Origin: Variovorax sp. Sphag1AA
Lineage (GTDB): Bacteria; Pseudomonadota; Gammaproteobacteria; Burkholderiales; Burkholderiaceae_C
Direction: 5' to 3'
NCBI RefSeq assembly: GCF_014192575.1
Contig: NZ_JACHYC010000007.1
Coordinates: 402,556-466,555, forward strand
Length of the DNA stretch: 64,000 nucleotides
The position numbers were made by a program, and so were the translations under genes. Below the pieces are notes generated by a model that saw only the letters and a list, made by a program, of their open reading frames with translations, was not told the origin of the DNA and ran no database searches. Of the stretch, positions 1 to 8,730 are shown piece by piece (within the stretch, counting starts at the first letter, position 1; each line of letters opens with the position of its first letter).

Positions 1-168
1 CTCGTGGGCAGCAAGTTCGATCTCGCTGAAAACGGGTTGATCGGATCCTTCGCCATCCGGGCGATTGCAGATGACCGAACGGAATCCGGCCTCTGCGATG
101 GCCTGCATGTCGGCGCCGGCAATCTGAGGTGAGACCGACAGTTCGCCAGTCAATGACTTGATGTCCAT
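1..168 (-). CDS. DUF442 / TIGR01244-family sulfur transferase-like protein (C-terminus outside window)
   Basis: Partial gene running off the left edge. The 56 visible N-terminal residues begin MDIKSLTGELSVSPQI and continue through a segment with ICNRPDGE, typical of the DUF442 (beta-lactamase-hydrolase-like, phosphatase-like) domain. A GGAGACAAAGG ribosome site precedes the ATG at 168. It lies 60 bases after the persulfide dioxygenase gene on the same strand. DUF442 domains are commonly linked or fused to ETHE1-like dioxygenases in sulfide-oxidation loci, so a role in sulfane-sulfur handling is inferred. The catalytic cysteine region is beyond the window. Confidence 0.8.
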   Translation of the reverse strand, partial: MDIKSLTGELSVSPQIAGADMQAIAEAGFRSVICNRPDGEGSDQPVFSEIELAAHE

Positions 169-228
169 GCCTTTGTCTCCTGGTGCGTCGTGTGGCCCTG
201 TTGAGCCGTCTTCGAGCCGTGTCGCGGT

Positions 229-1125
229 CTACACCGCGTTCAAGGGAATCTTGATGTAGCGCGTGCCGTTGTCTTCGGGTTCGGGCAACTGTCCCGCCCG
301 CATGTTGACCTGCACCGATGGCAGGATCAGCGTGGGCATGCCCAGCGTGAGGTCGCGGGCGTGCCTCATTGCGACGAACTCTTCCTCGCTGATCCCGTCT
401 CGCACATGGATGTTCTTCTCCCGCTCCTCGGCGACCGTGCTGACGAACTGCACTTCTCGACCGCCTGGCTGGTAGTCATGGCACATGTAGAGCCGGGTTT
501 CGCGGGGCAGGCTCAGCACCTTGTTGATGGATCGATACAACGTGCGGGCATCGCCGCCCGGGAAGTCGCAGCGCGCGGTGCCGTAGTCGGGCATGAAGAG
601 CGTGTCACCGACGAAGGCGGCGCTGGCTGAAGTGGGATCTTCCGGGTCGCTGACCACATACGTCATGCAGGCGGGGGTGTGGCCCGGCGTGTGGATGGCG
701 TGGGCCTTCAGGCTGCCGATGCTGAAGCTCTCGTCATCCGTGAAGAGGTGGTCGAACTGGCGGCCGTCGCGCGCGAATTCGTTGCCGGAATTGAACAGCG
801 ACCCGAAGACCTGTTGCACGATCGTAATTTGCTTGCCGATCCCGAGCTGGCCGCCCAATGCCTCCTTCAGGTAAGGCGCCGCGGAGAGGTGGTCGGCATG
901 GACATGCGTTTCGAGGATCCATTCCACGGCCGCGCCGAGTTCTTTCACGCGAGCGATCAACCGATCGGCGCTGGCATGGTCCGTGCGGCCCGACTTGGGG
1001 TCGTAGTCAAGCACGCTATCGATCAACGCACAGGCTCGCGTCTTCTGGTCGAAGACGATGTAGCTGATGGTCCAGGTGGCGGGGTCGAAAAAGCCTTCGA
1101 CCTGCATGTTGCGCGGGGTATTCAT
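229..1125 (-). CDS. pdo: MBL-fold persulfide dioxygenase
   Basis: A 298-residue metallo-beta-lactamase-fold protein. The metal motif THVHADH (H74, H76, D78, H79) and a later GHTPAC segment supply the single-iron site expected of ETHE1-type persulfide dioxygenases, which oxidise glutathione persulfide to sulfite. The CDFPGGDA and YMCHDYQPGG segments fit this subfamily better than glyoxalase II or lactamases. It is the middle gene of a leftward operon (DUF2892, this gene, DUF442), 16 bases after the first. The divergent FisR gene and the sigma-54 promoter at 1397-1412 support sulfane-sulfur induction. Family assignment is firm; substrate is inferred. Confidence 0.88.
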   Translation of the reverse strand: MNTPRNMQVEGFFDPATWTISYIVFDQKTRACALIDSVLDYDPKSGRTDHASADRLIARVKELGAAVEWILETHVHADHLSAAPYLKEALGGQLGIGKQITIVQQVFGSLFNSGNEFARDGRQFDHLFTDDESFSIGSLKAHAIHTPGHTPACMTYVVSDPEDPTSASAAFVGDTLFMPDYGTARCDFPGGDARTLYRSINKVLSLPRETRLYMCHDYQPGGREVQFVSTVAEEREKNIHVRDGISEEEFVAMRHARDLTLGMPTLILPSVQVNMRAGQLPEPEDNGTRYIKIPLNAV

Positions 1126-1141
1126 GGTGAAGTCACAGTCT

Positions 1142-1336
1142 TCAATCGCGCTTCGTCGAACAGGTATTGATTCGAAGCAGCCCGTAAAGGGGGCACATAC
1201 CGACCACGCCGGTCAGCAACGGCACGATGCCCACGTAGCCCCACGCGCCTATGGCATTCGTCGCCGCCAAGCCGATCAGAAGTACGCCGATGGCGACACG
1301 CAGTGTGCGATCCAGGATGCCCTCGTTCCTCTTCAT
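1142..1336 (-). CDS. DUF2892 (YgaP-like) inner-membrane protein
   Basis: A 64-residue protein with two membrane segments, roughly residues 12-30 and 33-52, in the pattern of the DUF2892 / YgaP transmembrane domain (N-terminal RTLRVAIGVLLIGL, then GVVGMCPLYGLLRINTC). The two cysteines near the C-terminus are typical of this family. DUF2892 proteins accompany rhodaneses and sulfide-oxidising enzymes; here it is first in the persulfide dioxygenase operon. Its exact role is unknown; sulfur-compound transfer or membrane anchoring is possible. Confidence 0.82.
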   Translation of the reverse strand: MKRNEGILDRTLRVAIGVLLIGLAATNAIGAWGYVGIVPLLTGVVGMCPLYGLLRINTCSTKRD

Positions 1337-1396
1337 GATGCGTCTCCGTGTTGGTTGAACCGGTGGTGTGCCTTTGGGCCATCACACAGCCTCTTT

Positions 1397-1412
1397 ATCA
1401 AGAGCCGTGCCA
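1397..1412 (-). promoter_or_regulatory. Sigma-54 (-24/-12) promoter of the persulfide dioxygenase operon
   Basis: Read on the minus strand the sequence is TGGCACG, four bases, then TTGAT. This matches the sigma-54 consensus TGGCACGNNNNTTGCW at every fixed position but one. It lies about 60 bases before the DUF2892 start codon and faces the operon. The enhancer-binding protein FisR is encoded divergently, and repeated TGGCAG sites lie 107-170 bases upstream, the usual arrangement for a sigma-54 activator. Confidence 0.75.
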
Positions 1413-1518
1413 CCTTCGGCGGACTCGCTCCGCTGAACGCAAGTCATTGATATGAAAGAGTTTTTCCGATGTTTTCCTCTCGCGACCCGGCTCATGGCCT
1501 TCGAGGCGGCGGCAGATG

Positions 1519-1567
1519 TGGCAGAGAAAATGGCAGTGTTATCTGCCATCTTTGGCAGTTTTGGCAG
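1519..1567. promoter_or_regulatory. Cluster of TGGCAG half-sites, probable FisR upstream activating sequence
   Basis: TGGCAG occurs at 1519, 1531, 1553 and 1562 and as its complement CTGCCA at 1543. Positions 1531-1548 form a perfect dyad TGGCAG-N6-CTGCCA, and 1543-1558 a second one with a four-base spacer. The cluster lies between fisR and the sigma-54 promoter, so it could serve both activation of the dioxygenase operon and autoregulation of fisR. Binding by FisR is inferred from position. Confidence 0.6.
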
Positions 1568-1698
1568 ACCGGCACACAATCGGTCGAATTTCCGCACTTG
1601 CTTGCGATGCCGAACGTCAACTGCACAAGGAACACGCCTCACTGGTTCCTGATCCATGCGAGCCGCTGTCCAACCGACTCAAGAAGGAAGAAGGCGCC

Positions 1699-3021
1699 AT
1701 GACATCCGCCCCTCCAGTACAAGCGCTGATCTCGTACCTCGAGCACGAGGCGCAGCCGATGATCGTGCTAGACCCGGACTACAACATCCTGGCGGCGAAC
1801 ACGGCCTATCAGCGCCAGTTCGCCACGGTGGGCAGGCCCTACATCGGACACAAGTGCTTCCGCGTCTCGCATCACTACGACGTGCCTTGCGATCAGGCGG
1901 GGGAGCACTGCCCGATGAAACGGGCGCTTGAGCTCAAGGGCCCGGACCGTGTCCTGCACATCCATCACACACCGCGCGGACCGGAGCATGTGGATGTGTC
2001 TCTGCGACCAATCCTGGATGCCCGCGGCGAGGTGGTGGCCTACGTCGAGCGCCTGGTGACCGTGCACAGCGCATCGGCAAGTCCAAGTACCAAAGGCCTG
2101 GTGGGTCGTGCGCCCGCCTTCAATGCGGCTCTCTCGGCGGTGCAGCGAGTGGCGCCGTCCATGCTGCCGGTGCTGTTGCTGGGCGAGTCCGGCACGGGCA
2201 AGGAGCTCTTCGCGCGCGCGATCCACGAGGCCAGCGAACGCGCGAGCGGCCCCTTTGTCGTGGTGGATTGTTCGGGGCTGACCGAGACCCTGTTCGAGAG
2301 TGAGCTGTTCGGGTATGAAAAGGGCGCGTTTACCGGCGCCAACGCGCGCAAGAAGGGCCTGGTCGAGACTGCCGATGGGGGCACGCTTTTCCTGGACGAG
2401 ATGGGGGATGTGCCTCTGGCGATGCAGGTGAAGCTGCTGCGCCTGATCGAATCGGGTACGTTCCGCCGAGTGGGTAGCCTTGAAACGCAGAGGGCCAACT
2501 TTCGGCTGATCTCCGCGACGCACAAACCTCTTCGCGAAATGGTGGCCGACGGTCGATTCCGACAGGATCTCTACTACCGCATCAGTGCATTCCCGATCTA
2601 CTTGCCGCCGCTGCGCGAGCGCACCTCGGATATTCCTTTGCTAATCGATTCCTTCCTGCAAAGAGGGGGCTCTGCCGAGCCTCGGGTAAGGGTCGAGCCC
2701 GCGGCGATGGCGCGTCTGCAGTCGCACGACTGGCCCGGCAACATCCGCGAGCTTCGCAATGTGTTGGAGCGAGCGCGGCTCTTTGCGGACGACGGCGTAG
2801 TACATGCCGAAAATTTGCCGAACTTCGAGAGGCACGGAGACGCCGGCTCCGCCGGTCCCGGCATCGCGAAAACTCCCGTGCGGTCGAATGGCAAGGACAG
2901 CGTCAGCGACTTGCAAACGCTGCTTCGGGAGGGGCGACACACACGGCTCGAAATAGCTCGGAAGCTGGGCCTCAGTGAACGCACGCTGTACCGTCGGCTC
3001 AAGGCGCTCCGGGTGAGTTGA
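1699..3021 (+). CDS. fisR: FisR-type sigma-54-dependent sulfane-sulfur-sensing activator
   Basis: A 440-residue enhancer-binding protein: PAS-like sensor (about 1-125), AAA+ domain with Walker A GESGTGKE (162-169), the sigma-54 contact loop GAFTGA (209-214) and Walker B FLDEMGD (231-237), and a Fis-type helix-turn-helix at the end. The ATG at 1699, with an AAGGAAGAAGG ribosome site, is chosen over earlier in-frame starts. With it the sensor cysteines fall at 53, 64 and 71, the positions reported for Cupriavidus FisR, which senses sulfane sulfur. It is divergent from the persulfide dioxygenase operon it should activate. Confidence 0.9.
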   Translation: MTSAPPVQALISYLEHEAQPMIVLDPDYNILAANTAYQRQFATVGRPYIGHKCFRVSHHYDVPCDQAGEHCPMKRALELKGPDRVLHIHHTPRGPEHVDVSLRPILDARGEVVAYVERLVTVHSASASPSTKGLVGRAPAFNAALSAVQRVAPSMLPVLLLGESGTGKELFARAIHEASERASGPFVVVDCSGLTETLFESELFGYEKGAFTGANARKKGLVETADGGTLFLDEMGDVPLAMQVKLLRLIESGTFRRVGSLETQRANFRLISATHKPLREMVADGRFRQDLYYRISAFPIYLPPLRERTSDIPLLIDSFLQRGGSAEPRVRVEPAAMARLQSHDWPGNIRELRNVLERARLFADDGVVHAENLPNFERHGDAGSAGPGIAKTPVRSNGKDSVSDLQTLLREGRHTRLEIARKLGLSERTLYRRLKALRVS

Positions 3022-3092
3022 CTGGCGAACAGCTTCGCTGGTACGCACGGCTCGTACAATTCCCAGCTCGTGATCCACAGAGCTTTGCTACC

Positions 3093-3389
3093 TTGAAACG
3101 AATCCTCGCGTCACTCGCCGCCGCATTTTTTTCTTGTACCGCGCCGGCGGCCACGGGGATGTTGAATCAGGCTGGAATGGCTGCCCGTTACGAGGACATG
3201 CTGCACTGCATGGATCAGGCCATGGGCAAGGGCTGGCAGGGCAAGTACGACATCGATATTGTGACCAACCGGTGGGGCACAGCCGAGGCGAGCGCGCGCG
3301 ACGTCAGTGAGGCGCCGGAGGCGATCCGTCTCAATGACCTTCGCTGCCGGCGGGAGCTCAACCTGGATGGTCAGCCGCGCCCCGACTGA
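3093..3389 (+). CDS. Small secreted protein of unknown function
   Basis: No family recognised. The open frame could begin at an ATG at 3018 overlapping the end of fisR, but a TTG at 3093 starts a convincing signal peptide (LKRILASLAAAFFSCTAPA), so that start is preferred, giving about 98 residues. The mature part holds two cysteines (in MLHCMDQ and LRCRREL) that could form a disulfide. Existence as a gene is only moderately supported. Confidence 0.4.
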   Translation: MKRILASLAAAFFSCTAPAATGMLNQAGMAARYEDMLHCMDQAMGKGWQGKYDIDIVTNRWGTAEASARDVSEAPEAIRLNDLRCRRELNLDGQPRPD

Positions 3390-3416
3390 CGGCATTGCTG
3401 CTGGCAGCCGTCGGTA

Positions 3417-3833
3417 TCAGGTCGAGCCCCTGGTTGCCCTCTCGTCGAATTTCCGAATCGCTCGATCGAGTCGCCGCTTCAAATGATCGATCTTCGGATC
3501 GGGGGGCAATTCTCCAGCCCTCTCGCAAAGCAAGGCGACCTCGTTGTATGCGGCAATCCGAGGCCGTACAGCTTGGAGTTCGTGGGCAACCGCTTGATCC
3601 TCGATGGCGTTGAGCGCCCGCCTGGCGAGTATCAGGGCGCTTGTGAAGTAGGCCACGCGACCCACATTTAAATCAGCGCAAGGGACCGTGTCGCTCCGCC
3701 CGTCCCGGTGGATGACGATCGCGGTCGATCCAATCAAGGCAACCCGAATCGGAACCGGCCTCATCAACGGCTCTGCTGACGAACCTGCGGCCGACATGGC
3801 AAGTGACAGTGTCGGCACAAGAAGCCATTTCAT
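3417..3833 (-). CDS. Secreted hypothetical protein
   Basis: A 138-residue protein with an N-terminal signal peptide (MKWLLVPTLSLAMSAAGSSA) and a helical, arginine-rich C-terminal half that includes KIDHLKRRLDRAIRKFDE. I do not recognise the family. It is convergent with the small secreted gene before it and in the same direction as the Rieske gene 91 bases upstream. Two cysteines in the mature part (VPCADL, LLCERAG) could pair in the periplasm. Confidence 0.5.
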   Translation of the reverse strand: MKWLLVPTLSLAMSAAGSSAEPLMRPVPIRVALIGSTAIVIHRDGRSDTVPCADLNVGRVAYFTSALILARRALNAIEDQAVAHELQAVRPRIAAYNEVALLCERAGELPPDPKIDHLKRRLDRAIRKFDERATRGST

Positions 3834-3924
3834 CGGTTAGCAGCCCTCTCGAGGAGACCGACTCTAGCCGATTGCGCCTTGGATGCAACACACACATGGG
3901 ACGGCCCGTCCGTTCAGCGACACC

Positions 3925-4533
3925 TCATCCGATCCGAACCGTCGTCGACGATATGAATCGGTAGTTCGGGACTTCAAGATTGGTAGGCGCCGGCACGTTC
4001 TTCACGACGCGCCCGGCGAGGTCGAAGCGGGAACCGTGGCAGGGGCACAGGAAACCGCCAGGCGCATGAAGCTCGGCGCTCAGCGCTTCGTCATTAAGGC
4101 GGAGGGTAGGGGAGCACCCGAGGTGCGTGCATACGCCTATGGCTACGAAATATTCCGGACGTTCTGACCTAGTCGCATTGATGCAGGACGCCGGTTGTTC
4201 GGAGCGCTTGGAGAGCGGGTCTGCGAGTGCTGGATTCACCTCCTGCAACGCCCGTACCATCTCATTGCTGCGCCGCAGCAGCCAGACCGGCTTGCCCCGC
4301 CATGCGACCGTGCGCAATTCACCAGGGGCTAAGCCGGCGAAGTCCCCGGTGACTGGTCCACCTTGGGCCCTGTCGCGAGCCGAGGGTTCGAGACTGGCAA
4401 CGAACGGACAGGCTGCAGCCGATAGGCCAACCGCGCCGATAACGCGCGTTGCGGCCAGCAGTATGCGGCGTCGACGGTGGTCAGACAAAGCACCGGCATC
4501 GATCTCGTGGATGAACTCGCTGATCGATGTCAT
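3925..4533 (-). CDS. Solitary Rieske [2Fe-2S] protein (PetA-like)
   Basis: A 202-residue protein with an N-terminal twin-arginine-like stretch (DHRRRRILLAATR) and membrane anchor, then the two Rieske cluster motifs CTHLGC (135-140) and CPCHGS (163-168). The four ligands C135, H137, C163 and H166 and the disulfide pair C140 and C165 are all present, so it should bind a high-potential 2Fe-2S cluster. It resembles the bc1 complex Rieske subunit, but no cytochrome b or c1 gene is near. It may be an extra copy or an electron carrier for the sulfur-oxidation locus; the partner is unknown. Confidence 0.85.
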   Translation of the reverse strand: MTSISEFIHEIDAGALSDHRRRRILLAATRVIGAVGLSAAACPFVASLEPSARDRAQGGPVTGDFAGLAPGELRTVAWRGKPVWLLRRSNEMVRALQEVNPALADPLSKRSEQPASCINATRSERPEYFVAIGVCTHLGCSPTLRLNDEALSAELHAPGGFLCPCHGSRFDLAGRVVKNVPAPTNLEVPNYRFISSTTVRIG

Positions 4534-4557
4534 GAGCCTGACCCGACTTCGTTTCGT

Positions 4558-5010
4558 TCACGAAGCTTTGCTGCGTGCTTCGCCCGGCCAGACAAAGACT
4601 GCTTTGGTCGGCCCGTGCTCCTTGATCACAATGTTCTCGCTCAGCTTCTTGCCAGCAAGCGTCGCATCGACAACATACTGTCCGGGCGGCAGTTTCGCCA
4701 GCAGGAAAGGTCCGTCGGAGGTTGCCTTCATAGTGTCCTTGCCGTGAGCGTCACGCACCCGAACCTTGACGTCTGCGAGGAAGTCGGCGCGTTGCTTGTC
4801 CTTGGCCGCGAACTCCAAGGTCAGCGGCCATTGGGGGCTCGCGTGTTCGATGGCTCGGGATTCATCCAGCCCGATGCCACCGCTGAGGTATTCGACGGAG
4901 CCGAACTTGTGTACTGGGGGCAGCATCGTGGTGGCCTGCGCGAGCGCTCCGCCCGACAACAGGGCGCCCGCGGTGGCTGTCAGAACGATCTTGCGGAAGA
5001 GGGGGCTCAT
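4558..5010 (-). CDS. Periplasmic carboxypeptidase-regulatory-like (Ig-fold) protein
   Basis: A 150-residue protein starting at the ATG at 5010, which has a GGAGAG ribosome site seven bases upstream; a longer frame from 5157 lacks support. The first 25 residues are a signal peptide ending GGALAQA. The remainder contains the DGPFLLAKLPPGQYVVDATLAG pattern of carboxypeptidase-regulatory-like or SdrD-B-like beta sandwiches. It lies 24 bases upstream of the Rieske gene, so the two are probably co-transcribed. No catalytic residues are visible; a structural or binding role in the periplasm is likely. Confidence 0.65.
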   Translation of the reverse strand: MSPLFRKIVLTATAGALLSGGALAQATTMLPPVHKFGSVEYLSGGIGLDESRAIEHASPQWPLTLEFAAKDKQRADFLADVKVRVRDAHGKDTMKATSDGPFLLAKLPPGQYVVDATLAGKKLSENIVIKEHGPTKAVFVWPGEARSKAS

Positions 5011-5424
5011 GACGACTCTCCTTTGGAGACGAGAGCAGCAGATCGATGCAGTGTGCTGCTCGGAGCACTGCTTTCGCGAACCGGTGCAAACGGACCTGAA
5101 ACGTGCCCGGCACGAAATCTCGTGGCTGTCTCGATGTATCGCCAACGAGACTGCCAATGCACAACTTCAATATCGGAGCGGAGGCTTAGAAGGACCTTAA
5201 GCGGTCGACCGCGTATCAGAGCGCCATTCAGTCTTCACCATCATCCAAGGCGCAGCGGCGCAAAGATCTTGCTGTCATCCCGCTCGATCAACAACGCGAC
5301 CGCGTTCACGGAGTTCACATGCTCCAGCGTCAGCAGTGGCAGACTCAAGCGTCTGCGACGCCCGCCCCAAGTAGCGTAGTCCGCTAACCGGAGAACGAGT
5401 TTGCGATGGGCGCTCTGTTTCTAT
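5011..5424. other. Intergenic region without a recognised gene
   Basis: Between the small periplasmic protein and the VWA gene. On the minus strand a start-less open stretch (about 5257-5404) has coding-like composition (LLTLEHVNSVNAVALLIERDD) but no start codon and no recognised family; it may be a gene remnant. A promoter for the gene at 5010 should lie here, but no convincing -35/-10 pair was identified. Confidence 0.3.
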
Positions 5425-6363
5425 TCACGCGACCCGGCCCGACCACCACAGGGACAGGACCGTTGCGATCGCCACCAGCAGCGCGGCGATGCCAGCGAAC
5501 GCGAACGCGATTTCGGTTCTTTTCTTTTCGAGAACCACACGGTTCTTCAGCACGTCATAGGCTGCCTCGAGCTCCGAACCGCTGCCAGCATAGAAGTACT
5601 GGCCGAGCGTCAGGTTGGCAACGTTCCTAAGCGTCTGTTCATCCAGGCTCACCCGCATCCGCATGCCTTGGTATCCGATGACTTCTCCGTCCTTGGTCCC
5701 GAAGCCGACCGTGAAGATCCTCACACCCCGGTCCGCCGCCAACTGGGCCGCGTCGATCGGCGACGGACCCGAGGTGTTCTGTCCGTCAGTCAGCAAGACG
5801 ATCGCGGCGTCTTGATATGAGCCAGGAGCCGCCCTGACAGTGGTCTCGTGGTCTTGAGGCTCGATAGGAGCCGACTTCAATCGGTCCCCCCGTTCCGAGG
5901 TTGTGCCAGGCACAGCAATCTCTTGATCGGGGAAGAGGGTGCCGAGTGCAACGATGATGGCCTCCCCGATTCCGGTGCTGCGCTGGAAGCGAAGATCCGC
6001 GATCGCGGCGACGGCGTCATCGTGGTTCAGGGTCGGGTGCTGGACAAGGTGTGCAGTACCACCATAGGCGATCACACCAACGCGCACGTTCACGGGAAGG
6101 TCATTGACAAACTTCTCGGCCGCCTGTTGAGAGGCCTTCATGCGATTTGGCTTCACGTCCTGTGCCTTCATACTGACTGAAGCATCCATGAGCAGCAAGA
6201 TCGTCTGCTGCGGCATCGGCAGGACAACGACCGCGGAGGGTCTGGCCGCCGCCAGCACGAGAAGGGCGACGGCGACGAGAATCAGTGCGGGCGGCAGGTG
6301 ACGACGCCAGAGAGTCCCGCGCCCTTGTGCTTGCCCCACCAGCCCAAGGCTCGTGTAGCGCAA
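5425..6363 (-). CDS. VWA-domain protein, BatA-like, N-terminus possibly truncated
   Basis: A 312-residue von Willebrand factor A protein. A membrane helix (ALILVAVALLVLAAARP) precedes the MIDAS motif DASVS; the VWA fold continues to ILLTDGQNTSG and IFTVGFGT, and a second helix ends the protein. This is the layout of BatA-type proteins, but their usual first helix before RRHLP is missing. The best start is a TTG at 6363, with an in-frame stop about 90 bases further upstream. No MoxR ATPase or BatB/D partner is nearby, so this may be a 5'-eroded copy. Confidence 0.65.
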   Translation of the reverse strand: MRYTSLGLVGQAQGRGTLWRRHLPPALILVAVALLVLAAARPSAVVVLPMPQQTILLLMDASVSMKAQDVKPNRMKASQQAAEKFVNDLPVNVRVGVIAYGGTAHLVQHPTLNHDDAVAAIADLRFQRSTGIGEAIIVALGTLFPDQEIAVPGTTSERGDRLKSAPIEPQDHETTVRAAPGSYQDAAIVLLTDGQNTSGPSPIDAAQLAADRGVRIFTVGFGTKDGEVIGYQGMRMRVSLDEQTLRNVANLTLGQYFYAGSGSELEAAYDVLKNRVVLEKKRTEIAFAFAGIAALLVAIATVLSLWWSGRVA

Positions 6364-6608
6364 GCAGGTTCGATGACGGGGTCGACTACCGTTGTGCAGC
6401 GTGAGCGGCCGGTCGACGGGGCACTCTCCGCAGCCGGGTGGCCGCCGGGTAGCGGAAGTTCAGGGTGCGCAAACAACCTGCTAAAAGCGCAAACAACTCA
6501 ACACATGCGCGAACAGTCTGCCCCAAATCGTGAGGGTGTTTGATTGGGGCATTGCAGCGTGCAAAACGACCTCCGGGTGAGACCCCCGATCGAACCGGGC
6601 CGCGTGGA

Positions 6609-7937
6609 TCAAAGACCACGTTCAAGGCGCCCCAATTCCGGAATCCACTGCGAGACGGCTGGCCAGACACTTCCCCACATAAGCAGACCTACGATGCCCG
6701 CAACGGCGATGCATAGCGTTGCCCGGACCAGCTTGCCGACCAAGTCCGGATTGCGAGTTCGCAGAACGAACGAGAGGCTGAACGCGAGACTTGTGAATGA
6801 GGCCAGCACCGCCCCAATACCAGCGACACTGGGCGAGATGCTCCCTTGAGATGTGAGCGCTGCAGCGGCGGCTACCGCGCTGGCGCTGGACATCAGGCCG
6901 CCGACTACGCAGACGAAGTAGAACCCCAGATCGCCGAACTGGTGCTGGGTCAATCCGCCGACCACATGCAGCACCAGGAATACGACTCCGTACTTGAGCG
7001 CCAGAGGCAAGGAGAAGGGCAGTTCGAGCTTGATCTCCGGCGACTTCTCGCCAAGACGGTGCCGTCGCCGCCCATAGCTCCACGTCACGATGGCAATGCT
7101 TGTCAGCAGCATCAGTGCGAACGCGGCCAGCGAGCCGAGCAGGGCCAACGGCGCAAGGATCAGAAGCAGGATCGCGTTGCGCATGATCATTGCGGACGTC
7201 GCCAGAAGGATTCCTCGATACGCTGAATCCACTGTTCCTTCTGGCGACTGTTTCACGCGCGAGGACAACTCGATCACAGTGAAGTTGCTGTTCACCAGTC
7301 CACCCAGGAAGCCCGAAAGCTCCGTGCCACGGGTCCCATACAGCTTCCAGAGGATGTAGTTCACGAAGCCGATGCTCGCGATGAGGATCACTGTCACCCA
7401 AGCTGCGCGGGGGTCCACGAGCTTCCACGGCCCGACCGGGCCCGCTGGCAAGGCTGGGTAGATCACGATGGCCAGAATGGCCAACAGGAGGGCGGAGCGC
7501 ATTTCGCCCTCGGTCAATCCGGTGGAGAGGCCGGCCAAACGTTCCTTCCAGGCCAAGAGTGCCGTCGCGATGACCATCACGGCGGCCGGGGAGATGGTGT
7601 GGCCCTGGCCGCAGAGAATGCCGGCGACGCAGGTGACAAGCATCGCGGCTGACGTGGTCAACTCAGTCCCTTGTCCCGCGCGCAGCGTCTGCACGTTCAG
7701 AAGGACAGCCAGCATCCCGACCAGCGCCAGGATCAAGAGCGCGAACGCGACGCCGAGAGATCCGCCCAGCGCGCCGAGGAGCGCTATGAATCCGAAAGTG
7801 CGCAGCCCGGCTTCTTTGCCGCGCCGCTCGCGCTCCAGTCCGATCAGAAGGCCCAGCGCGAGGCTGAGCGCCAAGCGCACGAGAATCTGCAGGTAGGGCC
7901 ATTCGACATTGGGCAGTGCTGGCGGGGGTTCAAACAT
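6609..7937 (-). CDS. MgtC/SapB family membrane protein with DUF4010 domain
   Basis: A 442-residue polytopic membrane protein. The N-terminal third has the MgtC/SapB signature (RLALSLALGLLIGLERERRGKEAGLRT...), and the rest, from about residue 190, is the DUF4010 domain with a further set of hydrophobic helices and a GGLVNSNFTVIELSSR motif. Such proteins are thought to move or sense divalent cations, but no substrate is established for this fusion. It lies left of the PAP2 gene on the same strand and is not preceded by a fluoride riboswitch. Confidence 0.8.
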   Translation of the reverse strand: MFEPPPALPNVEWPYLQILVRLALSLALGLLIGLERERRGKEAGLRTFGFIALLGALGGSLGVAFALLILALVGMLAVLLNVQTLRAGQGTELTTSAAMLVTCVAGILCGQGHTISPAAVMVIATALLAWKERLAGLSTGLTEGEMRSALLLAILAIVIYPALPAGPVGPWKLVDPRAAWVTVILIASIGFVNYILWKLYGTRGTELSGFLGGLVNSNFTVIELSSRVKQSPEGTVDSAYRGILLATSAMIMRNAILLLILAPLALLGSLAAFALMLLTSIAIVTWSYGRRRHRLGEKSPEIKLELPFSLPLALKYGVVFLVLHVVGGLTQHQFGDLGFYFVCVVGGLMSSASAVAAAAALTSQGSISPSVAGIGAVLASFTSLAFSLSFVLRTRNPDLVGKLVRATLCIAVAGIVGLLMWGSVWPAVSQWIPELGRLERGL

Positions 7938-8117
7938 GACCGCGTCATCGCTCCTTGATCAATGCCACATTCTCATCAAGTGCGCGCGTTCTGGCCATCA
8001 TCTGTCCTAACCGTCCGGTGGCGGAGTCGACATGCCAGAGTCTCGACTGATGGTCCTGGTGACGAGCTTCGATCGCAGGAAGCGCTCCCCAGCGTGTCAC
8101 TGGCCAGTTGTCCAACT

Positions 8118-8664
8118 TCAAGCCCGTCGCATGACGTTGGCGATGGTCCGAAAAGTCAGATCCGCAAACGCGGCGCTGCCTATCGCAACCACTGCCGACA
8201 TGATCATGTCCAGAGGCCAGTGGATGCCGACGTAAATTCGCGCCCAGGCGAGCACAAACCCAAACGCAGTCAAGACTGCGGATAGAGACCACTTCCCTTT
8301 CATCGCAAAGACGGCTGCAATGACCCAGACAAACGTCACATGCGAACTAGGCATCGAGTTGTTCGCTGCATGATGCACAAGAGCTGGCCCAAAGCCGGCG
8401 GCAAACGGGCGGTCATGGTACGCGTGGGCATTGCAGAGCGCCTCTACGATCCAGCCGAGCAACCATGCGACGGCAATCGTGGCCATGAATCTCACGTCTC
8501 GTGCCCGATACAGGTAGACCGCCGTCACCAGGACCGCCACGTATACCGGGCAGTTCAGACAACACGATGCCTGACGCGACGACGAACTTCGTCGCAGTGG
8601 GTGAAGCGCGCAGGTATTCGAGCCCAGAGACATTCCAAGTCTCCAAAAGAGGCAGGCTATACAT
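8118..8664 (-). pseudogene. PAP2-family phosphatase (undecaprenyl-diphosphatase-like), single-base frameshift
   Basis: Two overlapping frames together make a normal PAP2 membrane phosphatase. The start (MYSLPLLETWNVSG, ATG at 8664) runs to VVLSELP-type sequence in one frame; the rest, from YVAVLVTAVYLYR, is in another. It carries the phosphatase motifs (NNSMPSSHVTF for SGH and RIYVGIHWPLD for the final histidine). Removing one C from the CCC run near 8547-8549 restores a continuous ELPVYVAVLV junction. This is either a real inactivating insertion or an assembly error. The gene follows uspA on the same strand. Confidence 0.7.
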
Positions 8665-8730
8665 TCGGGATTTCGAGGAACATGAGGACGAGGCCGCGAC
8701 AGGGCCGTGCGGCTAGGGCGCTCTGCGGCC

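Noticed and set aside
263..1170. Several plus-strand open frames opposite the persulfide dioxygenase gene
   Set aside because: They are shadows of a clearly recognised gene in GC-rich DNA, with low-complexity arginine-rich translations and no family match.
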